Counted from the first letter of the stretch, positions 10,484-20,203 are shown. The stretch is DNA of 64,000 nucleotides from Pseudoblastomonas marina (GCF_014641655.1 NZ_BMID01000001.1:2136427-2200426); one strand, 5' to 3'. Notes: generated by a model not told the origin, from the sequence alone. A program made the numbers and translations.

Positions 10484-11394
10484 CTGATTTTCGCCAGTCG
10501 CGCCGGGTCGCCCGCCCTGCTCGATCGCGCCAGCACGAGCGCCCCGCCGACCAGCGCCATGCCGAGCGCGTCGAGCGGCAACACCGCCTCGCGAAAGGCG
10601 AACCAGCCGATCACCGCAGCGATCGCCGGTTGGGTCAGCAGCGTCATGCCGACGATCAGCGGCGCGAAATAGCGCAGTGCGTAGACGAGGCAGCCTTGGC
10701 CGACAATCTGGCTCGACAAGGCGAGGCCGATATTGGGCCACCAGATCTGCGGCAGGACCGGCTCGCCAAGCGCAAGCGCGATTGCCAGCAGGACAGGTAT
10801 GCCAGCGGCGCTGGCGATTGCGAGCAGGGTCCAATTGCCTGCCTGCATCCGCGCACGCTGGAGGCCGAGGATGTAAAAGGTGTAGAGGAGTCCGGCGAGG
10901 ATGCAGAACAGGTCTCCGACCAGAAAGCGCGGATCAATCTCGAGGCTGCGTCCCAGAAGGATTGCGGCTCCGCCCAGCGCCGCCGCCACCGCGATCGCTT
11001 CCTTCGTGGTCGGCAGGCGCCGCAACAGGAACAGGCCCCACGCCATCAGCAACACGCTGCCCGAATTGCCGAACAGCGTCGCGTTGCCGAGCCGGGTGCG
11101 TTCGATCCCGACATGCCAGCTGGCAAGATCGAGCGCGAAAAACACGCCTGCACCCAGCGCCAGCCAGAGAACCCGGCGCGGCAGCGGCGGGGCGCCCTTT
11201 CGCTCGTGCCACGCGAAGGCCAACAGCAAGGGCAATGCGATGAGAAGGCGCCAGAATCCGGCTGCCACCGGACCGCTATCGGCGACCCGGACGAACCACG
11301 GCCCGATCGCGAGCGCGGCATTGCCCGCAAGCAGCGCGGCGAAGGCCAGCGCGGGCACCTTGCCCTCGGTCTCCTCATGCGTTGCAATGCCCAT
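10480..11394 (-). CDS. EamA/DMT superfamily transporter
   Basis: Ten-helix drug/metabolite exporter of 304 residues in the inner membrane, built of two EamA repeats of about 140 residues each. The first repeat contains G-P-W-F-V-R-V-A-D-S-G-P-V-A-A-G-F-W-R, a common DMT motif. The second shows S-S-Q-I-V-G-Q-G and ends in P-L-D-A-L-G-M-A-L-V-G-G. The substrate cannot be told. It is divergent from the old yellow enzyme gene and convergent (4-base overlap) with the DUF2254 gene. Confidence 0.88.
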   Translation of the reverse strand: MGIATHEETEGKVPALAFAALLAGNAALAIGPWFVRVADSGPVAAGFWRLLIALPLLLAFAWHERKGAPPLPRRVLWLALGAGVFFALDLASWHVGIERTRLGNATLFGNSGSVLLMAWGLFLLRRLPTTKEAIAVAAALGGAAILLGRSLEIDPRFLVGDLFCILAGLLYTFYILGLQRARMQAGNWTLLAIASAAGIPVLLAIALALGEPVLPQIWWPNIGLALSSQIVGQGCLVYALRYFAPLIVGMTLLTQPAIAAVIGWFAFREAVLPLDALGMALVGGALVLARSSRAGDPARLAKIS

Positions 11395-11449
11395 TGCCCT
11401 GCCCTAGCCGAGCGGCACGTCCTGCCTAGAGAAAATCGTGGAGACCTGC

Positions 11450-12550
11450 GTGACCGAAGCCCTGTTCCAGCCGATCAAGCTCGGCGCGATCGATGCGCCC
11501 AACCGGATCCTCATGGCCCCGCTGACGCGCGGCCGTTCGACCCAGCCGGGCTCGGTCCCGAACGAGATGATGGCAACCTATTATCGCCAACGCGCCGGCG
11601 CTGGGCTGATCCTGTCCGAGGCAACCGGGATCACCCGCGAAGGGCTCGGTTGGCCGGCCGCGCCCGGCGTGTGGAGCGAGGAACAGGTCGAAGGCTGGAA
11701 GGGCGTCACGAGCGCGGTACACGAGGCCGGCGGCCGGATCGCCTGCCAGCTGTGGCATATGGGCCGTCTCGTCCACCCGGACTTCCTCGACGGCGAACCG
11801 CCGGTCTCGGCCTCCGCGACCTGCGCGCCGGGGCACGCGCACACCCCGACCGGGCGACAGGACTACCAGCCCGCCCGCGCGCTCGGCACCGACGAGGTCG
11901 CGCGGGTCGTCGCCGACTATGCCAGGGCCGCGGCCAATGCGATGGAAGCCGGATTCGACGGGGTGCAGCTGCACGGCGCGAATGGCTACCTCGTCGACCA
12001 GTTCCTGCGCCGCTCGACCAACCTCCGGGACGACAGGTATGGCGGCTCGACCGCGAACCGCACCCGCTTCCTGCGCGAGGTGCTGACCGCGCTGATCGCC
12101 GAGATCGGCGCCGACCGCGTCGGACTGCGGCTCTCGCCCAATGGCGAGACGCAAGGTTGCGACGATATCAGCCCGGCCGACACGTTCGGTGCGGCGGCAG
12201 GCGTCGCCGAAGAGCTCGGCATCGCCTATCTCGAACTCCGCCAGCCCGGGGTCGACGGCACCTTCGGGCAGACCGGCGTGCCCAAGCAGGGCACGATGAT
12301 CCGCGATATCTTCACCGGGCCGCTGATCTTCAACAGCGACTATGCCGGCGAGGATGCGACGCGCGACGTCCGGCTCGGCCGCTGCGACGCGATCAGTTTC
12401 GGACGCCCGTATATCTCGAATCCCGACCTCGATCAGCGGCTCGCCCAGCAGGCGCCGCTCGCGCCGAACAAGGACGTGCCCGCAAGCTGGTACCTGCCGG
12501 GGCCCGCCGGCTATATCGACTATCCGACGATGGCAGAGGAGGCCGCGTGA
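11450..12550 (+). CDS. Old yellow enzyme family NADH:flavin oxidoreductase
   Basis: FMN-dependent ene-reductase of 366 residues, NemA/OYE class, reducing activated C=C bonds such as enones or N-ethylmaleimide-like compounds. Motifs: LGAIDAPNRILMAPLTRGR at the start, Q-L-W-H-M-G-R (flavin and substrate contact), Q-L-H-G-A-N-G-Y-L-V-D-Q-F-L, and L-R-L-S-P-N-G. Two GTG starts are possible; 11450 has GGAG six bases upstream and gives MTEALFQPIKLG, matching the family, so it is preferred over 11438. Its TGA overlaps the next ATG by one base. Confidence 0.9.
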   Translation: MTEALFQPIKLGAIDAPNRILMAPLTRGRSTQPGSVPNEMMATYYRQRAGAGLILSEATGITREGLGWPAAPGVWSEEQVEGWKGVTSAVHEAGGRIACQLWHMGRLVHPDFLDGEPPVSASATCAPGHAHTPTGRQDYQPARALGTDEVARVVADYARAAANAMEAGFDGVQLHGANGYLVDQFLRRSTNLRDDRYGGSTANRTRFLREVLTALIAEIGADRVGLRLSPNGETQGCDDISPADTFGAAAGVAEELGIAYLELRQPGVDGTFGQTGVPKQGTMIRDIFTGPLIFNSDYAGEDATRDVRLGRCDAISFGRPYISNPDLDQRLAQQAPLAPNKDVPASWYLPGPAGYIDYPTMAEEAA

Positions 12551-13437
12551 TGTCGCAACACCGTTCGTGGATGTTCGTCCCCGCCGACAGCGAGAAGAAG
12601 CTGGGCAAGGCGATGGATTTGGGGGCCGACGTGATCATCGTCGACCTGGAGGATTCGGTCGCTCCGCAGAACAAGCACCAAGGCCGCGAAATGGCGCGCG
12701 AGTGGCTCGAACGGACCAAAGCGCAAGCGCTCGATCCCGAAGCGCCGCAGCGCTGGATCCGCGTCAACGCGCTCGACACCGATGACTGGGCGGCGGATTT
12801 GCGCGCGGTGATGCCGGGCGCGCCGGCCGGGATCATGCTGCCCAAGGCACTCGGGCCCGACAGCGTCAGCCAGCTCGCCGGCGAGCTCTACCAGCTCGAA
12901 CAGGCGGGCAGCGCGCAAAAGGGCACGACCCGGATCCTCCCGCTGGTGAGCGAGGTGCCGCAGGCGGCGCTGACGATCGGGACCTATGCCGGGGCCGCGC
13001 TGCCGCGACTGGGCGGGCTGACCTGGGGCGCCGAAGACCTCTCGGCCGCGATCGGGGCTTCGCGCAAGCGCGACGCGAACAAGAACTGGACCGACGCCTT
13101 CCGCATGATCCGCGCGCAGGTGCTGCTCGCGGCGCATGCCTCGGGCGTGCCCGCGATCGACACGCTGTGGGACGATTTTTCCGACATGGAAGGGCTCGAG
13201 ACCGCCGCGCGCAATGCCCGCGCCGACGGGTTCGCCGGCATGCTCGCGATCCACCCCAACCAGGTCGAGGTCATAAACCGCGCCTTCACGCCGAGCGAGG
13301 AAGAGGTCGAGGAGGCGCGCCGGATCGTCGCCGCCTTCGCCAGCCAGCCGGGGGTCGGGACGCTGTCGCTCGACGGCAAGATGCTCGACCAGCCGCACTT
13401 GCAGCTGGCCCGGCGGGTCCTGGGAATGGACAGCTAA
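12550..13437 (+). CDS. HpcH/HpaI aldolase/citrate lyase beta-like (CoA ester lyase)
   Basis: A 295-residue TIM-barrel protein of the CitE-like group, which cleaves or forms C-C bonds in acyl-CoA esters such as malyl-, citramalyl- or methylmalyl-CoA with Mg2+. Seen: R-S-W-M-F-V-P-A-D-S-E-K-K near the N-terminus, IIVDLEDSVAP (metal-linked Glu/Asp), W-I-R-V-N, P-L-V-S-E-V-P-Q-A, L-T-W-G-A-E-D-L-S-A-A, and A-I-H-P-N-Q-V. It starts on the last base of the OYE stop codon, so the two are coupled. The exact substrate is not evident. Confidence 0.88.
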   Translation: MSQHRSWMFVPADSEKKLGKAMDLGADVIIVDLEDSVAPQNKHQGREMAREWLERTKAQALDPEAPQRWIRVNALDTDDWAADLRAVMPGAPAGIMLPKALGPDSVSQLAGELYQLEQAGSAQKGTTRILPLVSEVPQAALTIGTYAGAALPRLGGLTWGAEDLSAAIGASRKRDANKNWTDAFRMIRAQVLLAAHASGVPAIDTLWDDFSDMEGLETAARNARADGFAGMLAIHPNQVEVINRAFTPSEEEVEEARRIVAAFASQPGVGTLSLDGKMLDQPHLQLARRVLGMDS

Positions 13438-13465
13438 CCCTCAGCGGGCAGCCGCCCCAGCGGAC

Positions 13466-13867
13466 TTATTCGTCGCTCGGGGTCTTCGACGGCAGGACCG
13501 AAACCGGCGGCGGCGGGGCATCGGACGATGCGGCCTTGGCCGGTGCCGAGGGGCGTGCCGGTGCCGGTGCGGGGGAGGGAGACGTCGCGGTGCCCCCCGG
13601 CCGGGGCGTTTCCGTAGCGGGCGCGCCGCCATCGGATTCGGCGGCGTCGGCTGCTTCCCCGTCTTCCGTTCCTTCTTCGGTCGGCACGCTCGTGCCCTGC
13701 GGATCGGCGGGCGCTTCGGAACGCAGCTGGTCGAGCGGGATCATCGCATCGCTGGCCGATCCGGGCAGCACTTCGCCGGTCGCATCGCCTTCGGCCACCT
13801 CGCCGGCGCTTTCGCCGCCGCAGGCCGCCACGCCCAGCAGCGCCACCATCACAACGGCTAGTCTCAC
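13466..13867 (-). CDS. Small proline/alanine-rich lipoprotein
   Basis: A 133-residue predicted lipoprotein of unknown function. It starts at GTG (13865-13867) with AGGAGG seven bases upstream and has a short hydrophobic signal ending in LLGVAACG, a lipobox with Cys at about residue 15. The mature part is acidic and low complexity (Glu, Ala, Asp), then rich in Pro, Ala and Ser, suggesting a disordered linker. Its start overlaps the lipB stop (GTGA), so it is co-translated with lipB. No domain is recognisable. Confidence 0.65.
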   Translation of the reverse strand: MRLAVVMVALLGVAACGGESAGEVAEGDATGEVLPGSASDAMIPLDQLRSEAPADPQGTSVPTEEGTEDGEAADAAESDGGAPATETPRPGGTATSPSPAPAPARPSAPAKAASSDAPPPPVSVLPSKTPSDE

Positions 13868-14532
13868 GAATCCTCCTTGGGGCAGGCCCGCCCGAGCGCG
13901 GCGAGGAAATCGTCGGCATGGCGCAGCAGCGCCGCATCCCATTCCTCGCTCGAAACCATCATGCCAAGCCGCGCGAGGCTCGTCACGCCATATTCGTCGA
14001 TCCCGCACGGCACGATTCCGGCGAAATGCGACAGGTCGGGATCGAGATTGACCGAGAAGCCGTGCATCGTGACCCAACGCCGCACGCGCACGCCGATCGC
14101 ACCGATCTTGGCCTCGCGCCCGTCGATATCCTGCGTCCAGATGCCGATGCGGCCTTCGGCGCGCCAGCTCTCGACCCCGAATTCGGCGAGCGTGGCGATC
14201 ACCCAGCCCTCGAGCGCGTGGACGAAGCCGCGCACGTCGCGCGCGCGTTTCGTCAGGTCGAGCAGGACATAGCCGATCCGCTGTCCCGGTCCGTGATAGG
14301 TATAACGCCCGCCGCGCCCCGCGGTCACGACGTCGAAACGCGGATCGAGCAGTTCGGTCTCGTCGGCCGACGTCCCCGCCGTGTAGACCGGCGGGTGCTC
14401 GAGCAGCCAGACGAGTTCGCGCGCACCCTCTTCGCGAATTGCGGCGTTGCGCGCAGTCATCTCCGCCAGCGCCGCTCGATAGGGCACGGGCGCCGCCTCG
14501 CGCAGCCACTCGATTTCGGCATTAACGTCCAT
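13864..14532 (-). CDS. lipB: Lipoyl(octanoyl) transferase LipB
   Basis: Moves octanoate from octanoyl-ACP to lipoyl domains of 2-oxoacid dehydrogenases and GcvH, the first step of lipoate assembly in the cytoplasm. A 222-residue protein with the family motifs [11 protein letters not shown], the catalytic lysine in [18 protein letters not shown], and the catalytic cysteine in IVPCGI. The ATG at 14530-14532 is preferred to an in-frame ATG 12 codons upstream because LipB proteins start close to this point. It overlaps the following lipoprotein gene by four bases. Confidence 0.95.
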   Translation of the reverse strand: MDVNAEIEWLREAAPVPYRAALAEMTARNAAIREEGARELVWLLEHPPVYTAGTSADETELLDPRFDVVTAGRGGRYTYHGPGQRIGYVLLDLTKRARDVRGFVHALEGWVIATLAEFGVESWRAEGRIGIWTQDIDGREAKIGAIGVRVRRWVTMHGFSVNLDPDLSHFAGIVPCGIDEYGVTSLARLGMMVSSEEWDAALLRHADDFLAALGRACPKEDS

Positions 14533-14591
14533 CGGCGATTGCGTGGCGTGCCCTCGACCGCTTATCAAGGGGGAAACGGAAGGGACCCCAC

Positions 14592-15398
14592 ATGAAACTC
14601 GATCTCGATCAGGCCTGGCAGAGCGGGCTTCGCTTCACGCGCAACAATGCCGGCCTGCTGACGGTTATCGCCGGCCTATTGTTCTTCCTGCCGGCGGCGG
14701 TGTTCGGCTTGATGTTCGTTCCCCCCGAAGTCCCCGAAAACGCGACATGGGACGAAATGGTCACGATCCTCGGCGCGTTCTACGGCGAGACTTGGTGGAT
14801 CATGCTCATCACGCTGGTGCTGTCGACGCTGGGATCGCTCGCGATCTACCGGCTCGCCGCGAGCCGCGACGACCGCACGGTCAGCGGGGCCCTGCAGGAT
14901 GCCGTCAAGGGATTGCTGCCGATGATCGGGGCATCGCTGCTGGTGGGCATCCCGGTCGGCCTGCTGTTCGCGATCCCGCTGGCAATTGGTGGTGTGGGCG
15001 TATTCCTGATCCTGTTCGTCATCCCGGTGGCGATCTGGATCTCGATGCGGACAATCCTGTCGGGGCCGGTGCTGATGGCGGAACGGACGAACAATCCCGT
15101 CACGATCCTCAAGCGATCCTTCGCCATCACCCAGGGCAACAGCCTGCGGATTTTCTTTTTCCTGCTGCTGCTCGTCATCGCCGCCGCGATCGTGATGGCG
15201 ATCATCGGCGCCGTGCTCGGGTTGGTATTCATCGCGGTGGCCGGGTCCGAGACGGGCGAGCAGCTGGCGCTGATCGTGTCCGCCGTGCTCGAAAGCGCTT
15301 TCACCGTGGTGGTGATCGCCTGCATCGCGATGATCTATCGCCAGCTGTCGGGCGGGCAGGCCGGCACGACCAGCGTCCCGCCGACGGTCGAGGACTAG
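14592..15398 (+). CDS. Uncharacterised integral membrane protein (268 aa)
   Basis: A membrane protein with about six hydrophobic helices. The layout, an amphipathic N-terminal segment, long Ile/Val/Ala-rich helices, a central [14 protein letters not shown] motif before a transmembrane helix, and a polar C-tail, is like membrane domains of the YciC or glycerophosphodiester phosphodiesterase type, but no enzyme domain is present. Function unknown. The ATG at 14592 follows GGAAGGGACC. It is divergent from lipB and convergent with the methyltransferase gene that starts four bases past its end. Confidence 0.6.
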   Translation: MKLDLDQAWQSGLRFTRNNAGLLTVIAGLLFFLPAAVFGLMFVPPEVPENATWDEMVTILGAFYGETWWIMLITLVLSTLGSLAIYRLAASRDDRTVSGALQDAVKGLLPMIGASLLVGIPVGLLFAIPLAIGGVGVFLILFVIPVAIWISMRTILSGPVLMAERTNNPVTILKRSFAITQGNSLRIFFFLLLLVIAAAIVMAIIGAVLGLVFIAVAGSETGEQLALIVSAVLESAFTVVVIACIAMIYRQLSGGQAGTTSVPPTVED

Positions 15399-15402
15399 GG
15401 CG

Positions 15403-16029
15403 TCAGCCCTTCCAGCCCCAGAACAGGCGGCAGGGGAGCACGTTGAGCGGTTCGAAGCCGCTGTCGATCCGCGCGAAATGCGGGGCCATGAAATCGCGCG
15501 CGGCGGCGGAGAACTGGTAGACCAGGAAGGCACCGCTTTCGCGGATCACGCGGCCGGTTGCGGCGGCGATCCGCTCGCCCACGCCGTCGGGCAGGGTCGA
15601 GAACGGCAGGCCCGAGAGCACGTAATCGGCATGGTCGAAACCGTGCGCCTTGACGATTTCTTCGACGTCCTCGGCCGAGCCGAGCACCGCGTGGAAGCGG
15701 CTGTCGGTTATCGTGCGCTTCAAATAGTCGATGTAGAGCGGGTTGGTGTCGATCACGATCAGCGTGCCGTCGCGCTTCAGCCGGTCGAGCACCGGCTGGC
15801 AGAACGTGCCCACACCCGGTCCGTACTCGACGAACAGGTCGCACTCGTCCCACTTCACCGGGTCGAGCATCTTGTTCACGGTGAACCGCGAGGAGGGAAT
15901 GATCGAACCGACCATGACCGGCTCGCGCACGAAGCCCTTGAAGAACACGCCCCATGCCCCGAGGCTGCGTTCGATCCTGCGGCGCAACCCGCTACCCGGC
16001 GCCTCGCGCGCAATATCTCGACCCGACAT
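15403..16029 (-). CDS. SAM-dependent methyltransferase, phospholipid N-methyltransferase-like
   Basis: A 208-residue class I methyltransferase of the PmtA-like group, which in alphaproteobacteria methylates phosphatidylethanolamine towards phosphatidylcholine. The SAM-binding loop is VEYGPGVGTF, followed by the acidic strand end V-I-D-T-N and the active-site-like YVLSGLPFSTLP. The N-terminal F-F-K-G-F-V-R-E-P-V-M-V-G-S-I-I-P-S-S segment is typical of this group and may contact the membrane. GGGAG seven bases upstream supports the ATG at 16027-16029 over a start at 16089. Its role as a true Pmt is an inference. Confidence 0.78.
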   Translation of the reverse strand: MSGRDIAREAPGSGLRRRIERSLGAWGVFFKGFVREPVMVGSIIPSSRFTVNKMLDPVKWDECDLFVEYGPGVGTFCQPVLDRLKRDGTLIVIDTNPLYIDYLKRTITDSRFHAVLGSAEDVEEIVKAHGFDHADYVLSGLPFSTLPDGVGERIAAATGRVIRESGAFLVYQFSAAARDFMAPHFARIDSGFEPLNVLPCRLFWGWKG

Positions 16030-16117
16030 TCGATCTCCCTCGAAAACTTCGGCGGTTTGGTGGCAGCTTGCCTCCGGCGTTGCAAGCATGCGGGGGAAGG
16101 CCTAGCCGCTTTTTTGC

Positions 16118-17506
16118 ATGGCAGATAGCAACCCATCTTCTCCCCGTTCGGAGCTGCCGGACGAACTGCCAACTGCCGAGGCGCGGCGAGCCTCGCTACC
16201 CAAGGACCGGATGGCGGTGCTGTTCATGGTCATGCTGGTGACCGCGGCGGGCAACACCGCGATGCAATCGGTGATGCCGTCGATCGGCACCGCATTGGGG
16301 GTTGCCGACGTCTGGATCAGCCTCGCATACAGCTGGTCGGCGCTGCTGTGGGTGGCCACCGCTCCCTACTGGGCCGCGCGCTCGGACCGGCGCGGCCGCA
16401 AGGCGATGATGGCGCTGGGCATGATCGGCTTCATCGCCAGTTTCGCGCTGTGCGGCGCGGTACTGTGGTTCGGGCTCAAGGGCCTGCTCGGCGCGACCGC
16501 GACGCTGCTGCTCTTTGCTGCCTTCCGCTCGTTCTACGGCGGGCTGGGATCGGCCGCGCCGCCGGCGGTGCAGGCCTATGTCGCCAGCCGCACGCCGCGA
16601 TCCGACCGCACCCGCGTGCTCGCGCTGATCGCCTCCTCGTTCGGACTAGGTACGGTGATCGGCCCCGCGATCGCGCCGCTTCTGATCTTCCCCGTGGTCG
16701 GGCTGACCGGTCCGTTCATCGCCTCGGCGCTGATCGGCGTGGCGATGCTTGTCGCGCTGCGCCTCATCCTCCCCAATGACGATCCGACCTACGCCGCACG
16801 CGGCCGGGTGGTCGCCGCTCCCTTCAGTGCCGCCTCCAACGCGCAGCTGCGCGAAGAGGAGGACGAGCGTGAAGACCGGCCCGTCGGTGCCGAGCCCGAT
16901 CCCGCTCCGCCCAAACTCTCATGGCGCGACCGACGGCTTCGCCCTTGGATCGTCGCCGGGCTGGTCGGCGGACACGCGCAGGCAGCCGTGCTCGGTATCA
17001 TTGGCTTCCTCATACTCGACCGGCTCGGGCTGCGTGCCACGCCCGAATTGGGCGCGGCTCCCACCGGGCTCGTGCTGATGGCGGGCGCCTTCGCCACGCT
17101 GGTGGCGCAATGGGGCCTGATCCCCACGCTAGACCTCGGGCCGCGCGCCTCGACGTTGTGGGGCGTGGGGCTCGCGCTGGTCGGAGTGCTGGTGGTCGCG
17201 GTGGCGGACGACCTCCACACGATCGCGCTGGGGTTCTCGCTCGCCTCGCTCGGCTTCGGCCTGTTCCGCCCGGGCTTCACCTCGGGCTCCTCGCTCGCGG
17301 TATCGCGCGCCGAGCAGGGCCAGGTCGCGGGAATCGTCGCCTCGACCAACGGAGCCGCCTACATCTTCGCGCCCGCTCTGGGTGTGTTCCTCTACAACCA
17401 GCACGTCTGGCTCGGCTTCGGTGCGATCGTCGCGCTGTGCCTGGCCGTGCTGCTGCTCGGCTGGCGCTCGATGGAGCGCGACGAGGAATTGGTTGCGCGG
17501 GGCTGA
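16118..17506 (+). CDS. MFS transporter
   Basis: Major facilitator with 462 residues and about twelve membrane helices. The loop between helices 2 and 3 reads A-A-R-S-D-R-R-G-R-K-A-M-M, the classic MFS signature, and G-L-G-T-V-I-G-P-A-I-A-P follows helix 5, as in drug:H+ antiporters. A charged central loop (E-E-D-E-R-E-D-R, about residues 245-260) separates the halves. The substrate is unknown; multidrug or metabolite efflux is most likely. It is divergent from the methyltransferase gene. Confidence 0.88.
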   Translation: MADSNPSSPRSELPDELPTAEARRASLPKDRMAVLFMVMLVTAAGNTAMQSVMPSIGTALGVADVWISLAYSWSALLWVATAPYWAARSDRRGRKAMMALGMIGFIASFALCGAVLWFGLKGLLGATATLLLFAAFRSFYGGLGSAAPPAVQAYVASRTPRSDRTRVLALIASSFGLGTVIGPAIAPLLIFPVVGLTGPFIASALIGVAMLVALRLILPNDDPTYAARGRVVAAPFSAASNAQLREEEDEREDRPVGAEPDPAPPKLSWRDRRLRPWIVAGLVGGHAQAAVLGIIGFLILDRLGLRATPELGAAPTGLVLMAGAFATLVAQWGLIPTLDLGPRASTLWGVGLALVGVLVVAVADDLHTIALGFSLASLGFGLFRPGFTSGSSLAVSRAEQGQVAGIVASTNGAAYIFAPALGVFLYNQHVWLGFGAIVALCLAVLLLGWRSMERDEELVARG

Positions 17507-17545
17507 TTTGTAGGAATCATTGCCGGGTGCGTTAGCCGGCGAAGA

Positions 17546-17890
17546 TCACAACAAGTCGAACACCTTTTCCTGCGGGCGGCACAGCGCGACGCCCTTCTCG
17601 GTTTCGACCAGAGGGCGTTCGATCAGGATCGGATCGGCCGCCATCGCTTCGAGCACGGTATCCGCATCGGCATCGGGAAGTCCGCGTTCCTCGGCGTCGG
17701 TTCCGCGCAGGCGCAGGCCCTCGTTGGGGGTCATTCCGGCATCGGCGAACAACTGCGCGAGCTTGTCCCGGCTCGGCGCATCCTTGAGATATTCGACCAC
17801 CGTAAGCTCGACGTCGTCGCGGTCCTCGAGGATCGCCTTCGTCTTGCGCGAGGTGCCGCATTTCGGGTTGTGCCAGATCGTCGCCTTCAT
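17546..17890 (-). CDS. ArsC-family arsenate reductase/Spx-like thioredoxin-fold protein
   Basis: A 114-residue cytoplasmic protein of the glutaredoxin-linked ArsC family. The redox cysteine is in WHNPKCGTSRK (Cys11), and the arsenate-binding type arginines appear in I-L-I-E-R-P-L-V. It would reduce arsenate with glutathione/glutaredoxin if it is a real reductase, but many such genes (YffB-like) stand alone outside ars operons. Here there is no arsB or arsR nearby, so a detoxification role is not supported by context. It is convergent with the MFS gene. Confidence 0.85.
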   Translation of the reverse strand: MKATIWHNPKCGTSRKTKAILEDRDDVELTVVEYLKDAPSRDKLAQLFADAGMTPNEGLRLRGTDAEERGLPDADADTVLEAMAADPILIERPLVETEKGVALCRPQEKVFDLL

Positions 17891-17963
17891 CGATTTTCTC
17901 CCAGGCCGGATTTGCCCTCGCCCCTAGCGCGACAAGTTTTTCACGCCAACAGCGAGACTTTGG

Positions 17964-18010
17964 TTGCAACTGATAATCGCTCGCAATAGAGGCTTGCGAG
18001 CGATTCGCAA
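17964..18010 (+). promoter_or_regulatory. Fur-like operator/promoter before the siderophore receptor gene
   Basis: A perfect 12-base inverted repeat lies at 17975-17986 and 17994-18005 (AATCGCTCGCAA and its complement, 7-base spacer). The right arm runs into a second palindrome, TTGCGA-N5-TCGCAA (17994-18010), which resembles alphaproteobacterial Fur boxes. TGATAATC at 17971-17978 adds the GATAAT element. TTGCAA at 17964-17969 could be a -35 box. Iron-responsive repression of the downstream TonB-dependent receptor is inferred. Confidence 0.6.
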
Positions 18011-18046
18011 TTACTCATCGACCCAAGTTCAGAAAGTCCCCCGCAA

Positions 18047-20191
18047 GTGCAACTTCGCAATTCCCGCTCCGCCGCCTCGCTGCTCGCCCTTTCGATCGCC
18101 ACCCTCGCCTCGCCCGCGATGGCCGACGAGGCGGCTGAAGCCGCCGCGCCGGTCGTCGCCGATTCGAACGACGTCGACCCCGAATACGCGCCCGGCAACA
18201 TCACCATCGTCGGCAAGCGCGAGACCTATTCGGAAGAAGACGGATCGACCGCGACCAAGACGCCGACCCCGCTGATCGACGTGCCGCAGACGATCAGCGT
18301 GCTGACCGAGGACCAGCTCGACGACATGAACGCGACCCGGCTCGACCAGGCGCTGCGCTTCGTCCCGGGCATCAGCCTCGAAACCGGCGAAGGCCATCGC
18401 GACGAGGTGTTCATCCGCGGCCAGGAAACCACCGCCGACTTCTATCTCGACGGCCTCCGCGACGACGCGCAGTATTACCGCCCGCTCTACAACGTCGAAC
18501 GCGTCGAGGTTCTCAAGGGGCCCAACGCGCTGATCTTCGGCCGCGGCGGCGGCGGCGGGGTGATCAACCGCGTCAGCAAGGTCGCCAATCGCGGCGACGC
18601 CTTCACCGAGTTCGAAGGCTCGGTCGATACCTTCGGCGCCTTCCACGGCGCGGTCGACGCGAACCTGCCCTTCGGCGAGGATAGCGGCGCGCGCATCAAC
18701 GCGATCTACGAGGAATTCGACAGCCACCGCCAGTTTTACGGCGGGCGCTTCTTCGGCATCTCGCCGACCGCCACCTTCGGTCTCGGTCCGGACACCCAGC
18801 TGACCCTCACCTACAGCTATGACGACGACGAGCGCGTGACCGATCGCGGGGTCCCCTCGCTGAACGGATTGCCGATCGCGGGCTATGACGAGACGCTGTT
18901 CGGCGATCGCGATTTCAACCGCGCCTCGGCGCAGGCCCACATCGCCCGCGCGCGCCTCAACCACGAATTCTCCGATGCGCTTTCGGCCAACGCGTCGCTG
19001 CAATTCGCCGATTTCGACAAGGTCTACGCCAATGTCGTGCCGTCGTCGGCGACCGCGACCACCGTCACGCTGGGCGGCTACCAGGACCAGACCACCCGCC
19101 AGAACTGGATCGCGCAGGGCAACCTCGTCTACCAGATGCAGGGCGACGGTTTCGGCCTGACCCTGCTCGGCGGTGTCGAGGCGAGCTGGCAGGACACGCG
19201 CAACGGCCGCAACGGCATCAGCTTCGCCACCGCGACGGGCCCGGCCTCGAGCGTCACCGTGCCGCTGGCCGAAACCCTCACTCTCCCGGCGGTCTCGACC
19301 ACGCCGCTGATCCGCGATCGCGCCTCGGACCTTTCGACCCAGTCGGCCTATGCGCAGGCGCAGTTCGATATCGGTACGATGGTGGACCTCATCGCGGGCG
19401 TCCGGTTCGATCGCTTCGATCTCGAAACCACCGACCTGCTCGGCACCGGCGGCACGCTCGCGCGTGAAGACGAACTGCTCAGCCCGCGCGTCGGCATCGT
19501 CTTCCACCCGGCCGAAAGCGTTTCGCTCTACGCCAGCTACGCCGAGAGCTTCCTGCCGCAATCGGGCGACCAGTTCTACGCGCTGTCGCCGACCACCGCG
19601 ACGCTCGAGCCGGAGAAATTCGATAACTTCGAAGTGGGTGCGAAATGGGCCCCGGCCGCCGACCTGCTGCTGACCGCCTCGGTGTTCCAGCTCGACCGTT
19701 CGAACACGCAGGCCGCCGACCCGGCCAATCCGGGCCTGACCGTGCTGACCGGCGCGAGCCGCGTGCGCGGGGCAGAGCTGGCCATCGCGGGCGAGATCGC
19801 CGAGCGGCTGCACGTCAATCTCGGCTACACCTATCTCGACGGCGAGATCACCTCGGACAGCGATTTCGCGGCAGCCGGCACCCGCCTGCAGCAGCTGCCC
19901 GAGCATCACTTCGCCGCCTGGGCGCGCTACGACATCACCGACAAGTTCGGGATCGGCGGCGGCCTGATCGCTCAGTCGGACCAGTTCGCGAGCTTCAGCA
20001 ACGCCGTGACGCTGCCCGGCTACACGCGGGTCGATCTCGCCGCGTTCTACAACCCGACCGAGCGGCTGTCCTTCCAGCTCAATGTCGAGAACGTGTTCGA
20101 CGAGACCTATTACGCCTCGGCACATGGCGACAACAACATCCAGCCCGCGCGCCCGGCCAACGCCTCGCTGACCGCACGCCTGCGCTTCTGA
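18047..20191 (+). CDS. TonB-dependent siderophore receptor
   Basis: Outer-membrane receptor of 714 residues that imports ferric siderophores using TonB energy. A signal peptide (about residues 1-26, ending P-A-M-A-D) is followed by the TonB box region and plug domain: P-L-I-D-V-P-Q-T-I-S-V-L, the R-V-E-V-L-K-G-P-N-A-L-I-F-G-R-G motif, then G-G-G-G-G-V-I-N-R-V-S-K. A 22-strand barrel follows, ending in N-V-F-D-E-T-Y-Y and a terminal phenylalanine. The start is GTG at 18047. A Fur-like operator lies upstream and a strong hairpin just past the stop. The siderophore type cannot be told. Confidence 0.94.
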   Translation: MQLRNSRSAASLLALSIATLASPAMADEAAEAAAPVVADSNDVDPEYAPGNITIVGKRETYSEEDGSTATKTPTPLIDVPQTISVLTEDQLDDMNATRLDQALRFVPGISLETGEGHRDEVFIRGQETTADFYLDGLRDDAQYYRPLYNVERVEVLKGPNALIFGRGGGGGVINRVSKVANRGDAFTEFEGSVDTFGAFHGAVDANLPFGEDSGARINAIYEEFDSHRQFYGGRFFGISPTATFGLGPDTQLTLTYSYDDDERVTDRGVPSLNGLPIAGYDETLFGDRDFNRASAQAHIARARLNHEFSDALSANASLQFADFDKVYANVVPSSATATTVTLGGYQDQTTRQNWIAQGNLVYQMQGDGFGLTLLGGVEASWQDTRNGRNGISFATATGPASSVTVPLAETLTLPAVSTTPLIRDRASDLSTQSAYAQAQFDIGTMVDLIAGVRFDRFDLETTDLLGTGGTLAREDELLSPRVGIVFHPAESVSLYASYAESFLPQSGDQFYALSPTTATLEPEKFDNFEVGAKWAPAADLLLTASVFQLDRSNTQAADPANPGLTVLTGASRVRGAELAIAGEIAERLHVNLGYTYLDGEITSDSDFAAAGTRLQQLPEHHFAAWARYDITDKFGIGGGLIAQSDQFASFSNAVTLPGYTRVDLAAFYNPTERLSFQLNVENVFDETYYASAHGDNNIQPARPANASLTARLRF

Positions 20192-20203
20192 GGCATTGAC
20201 CGC

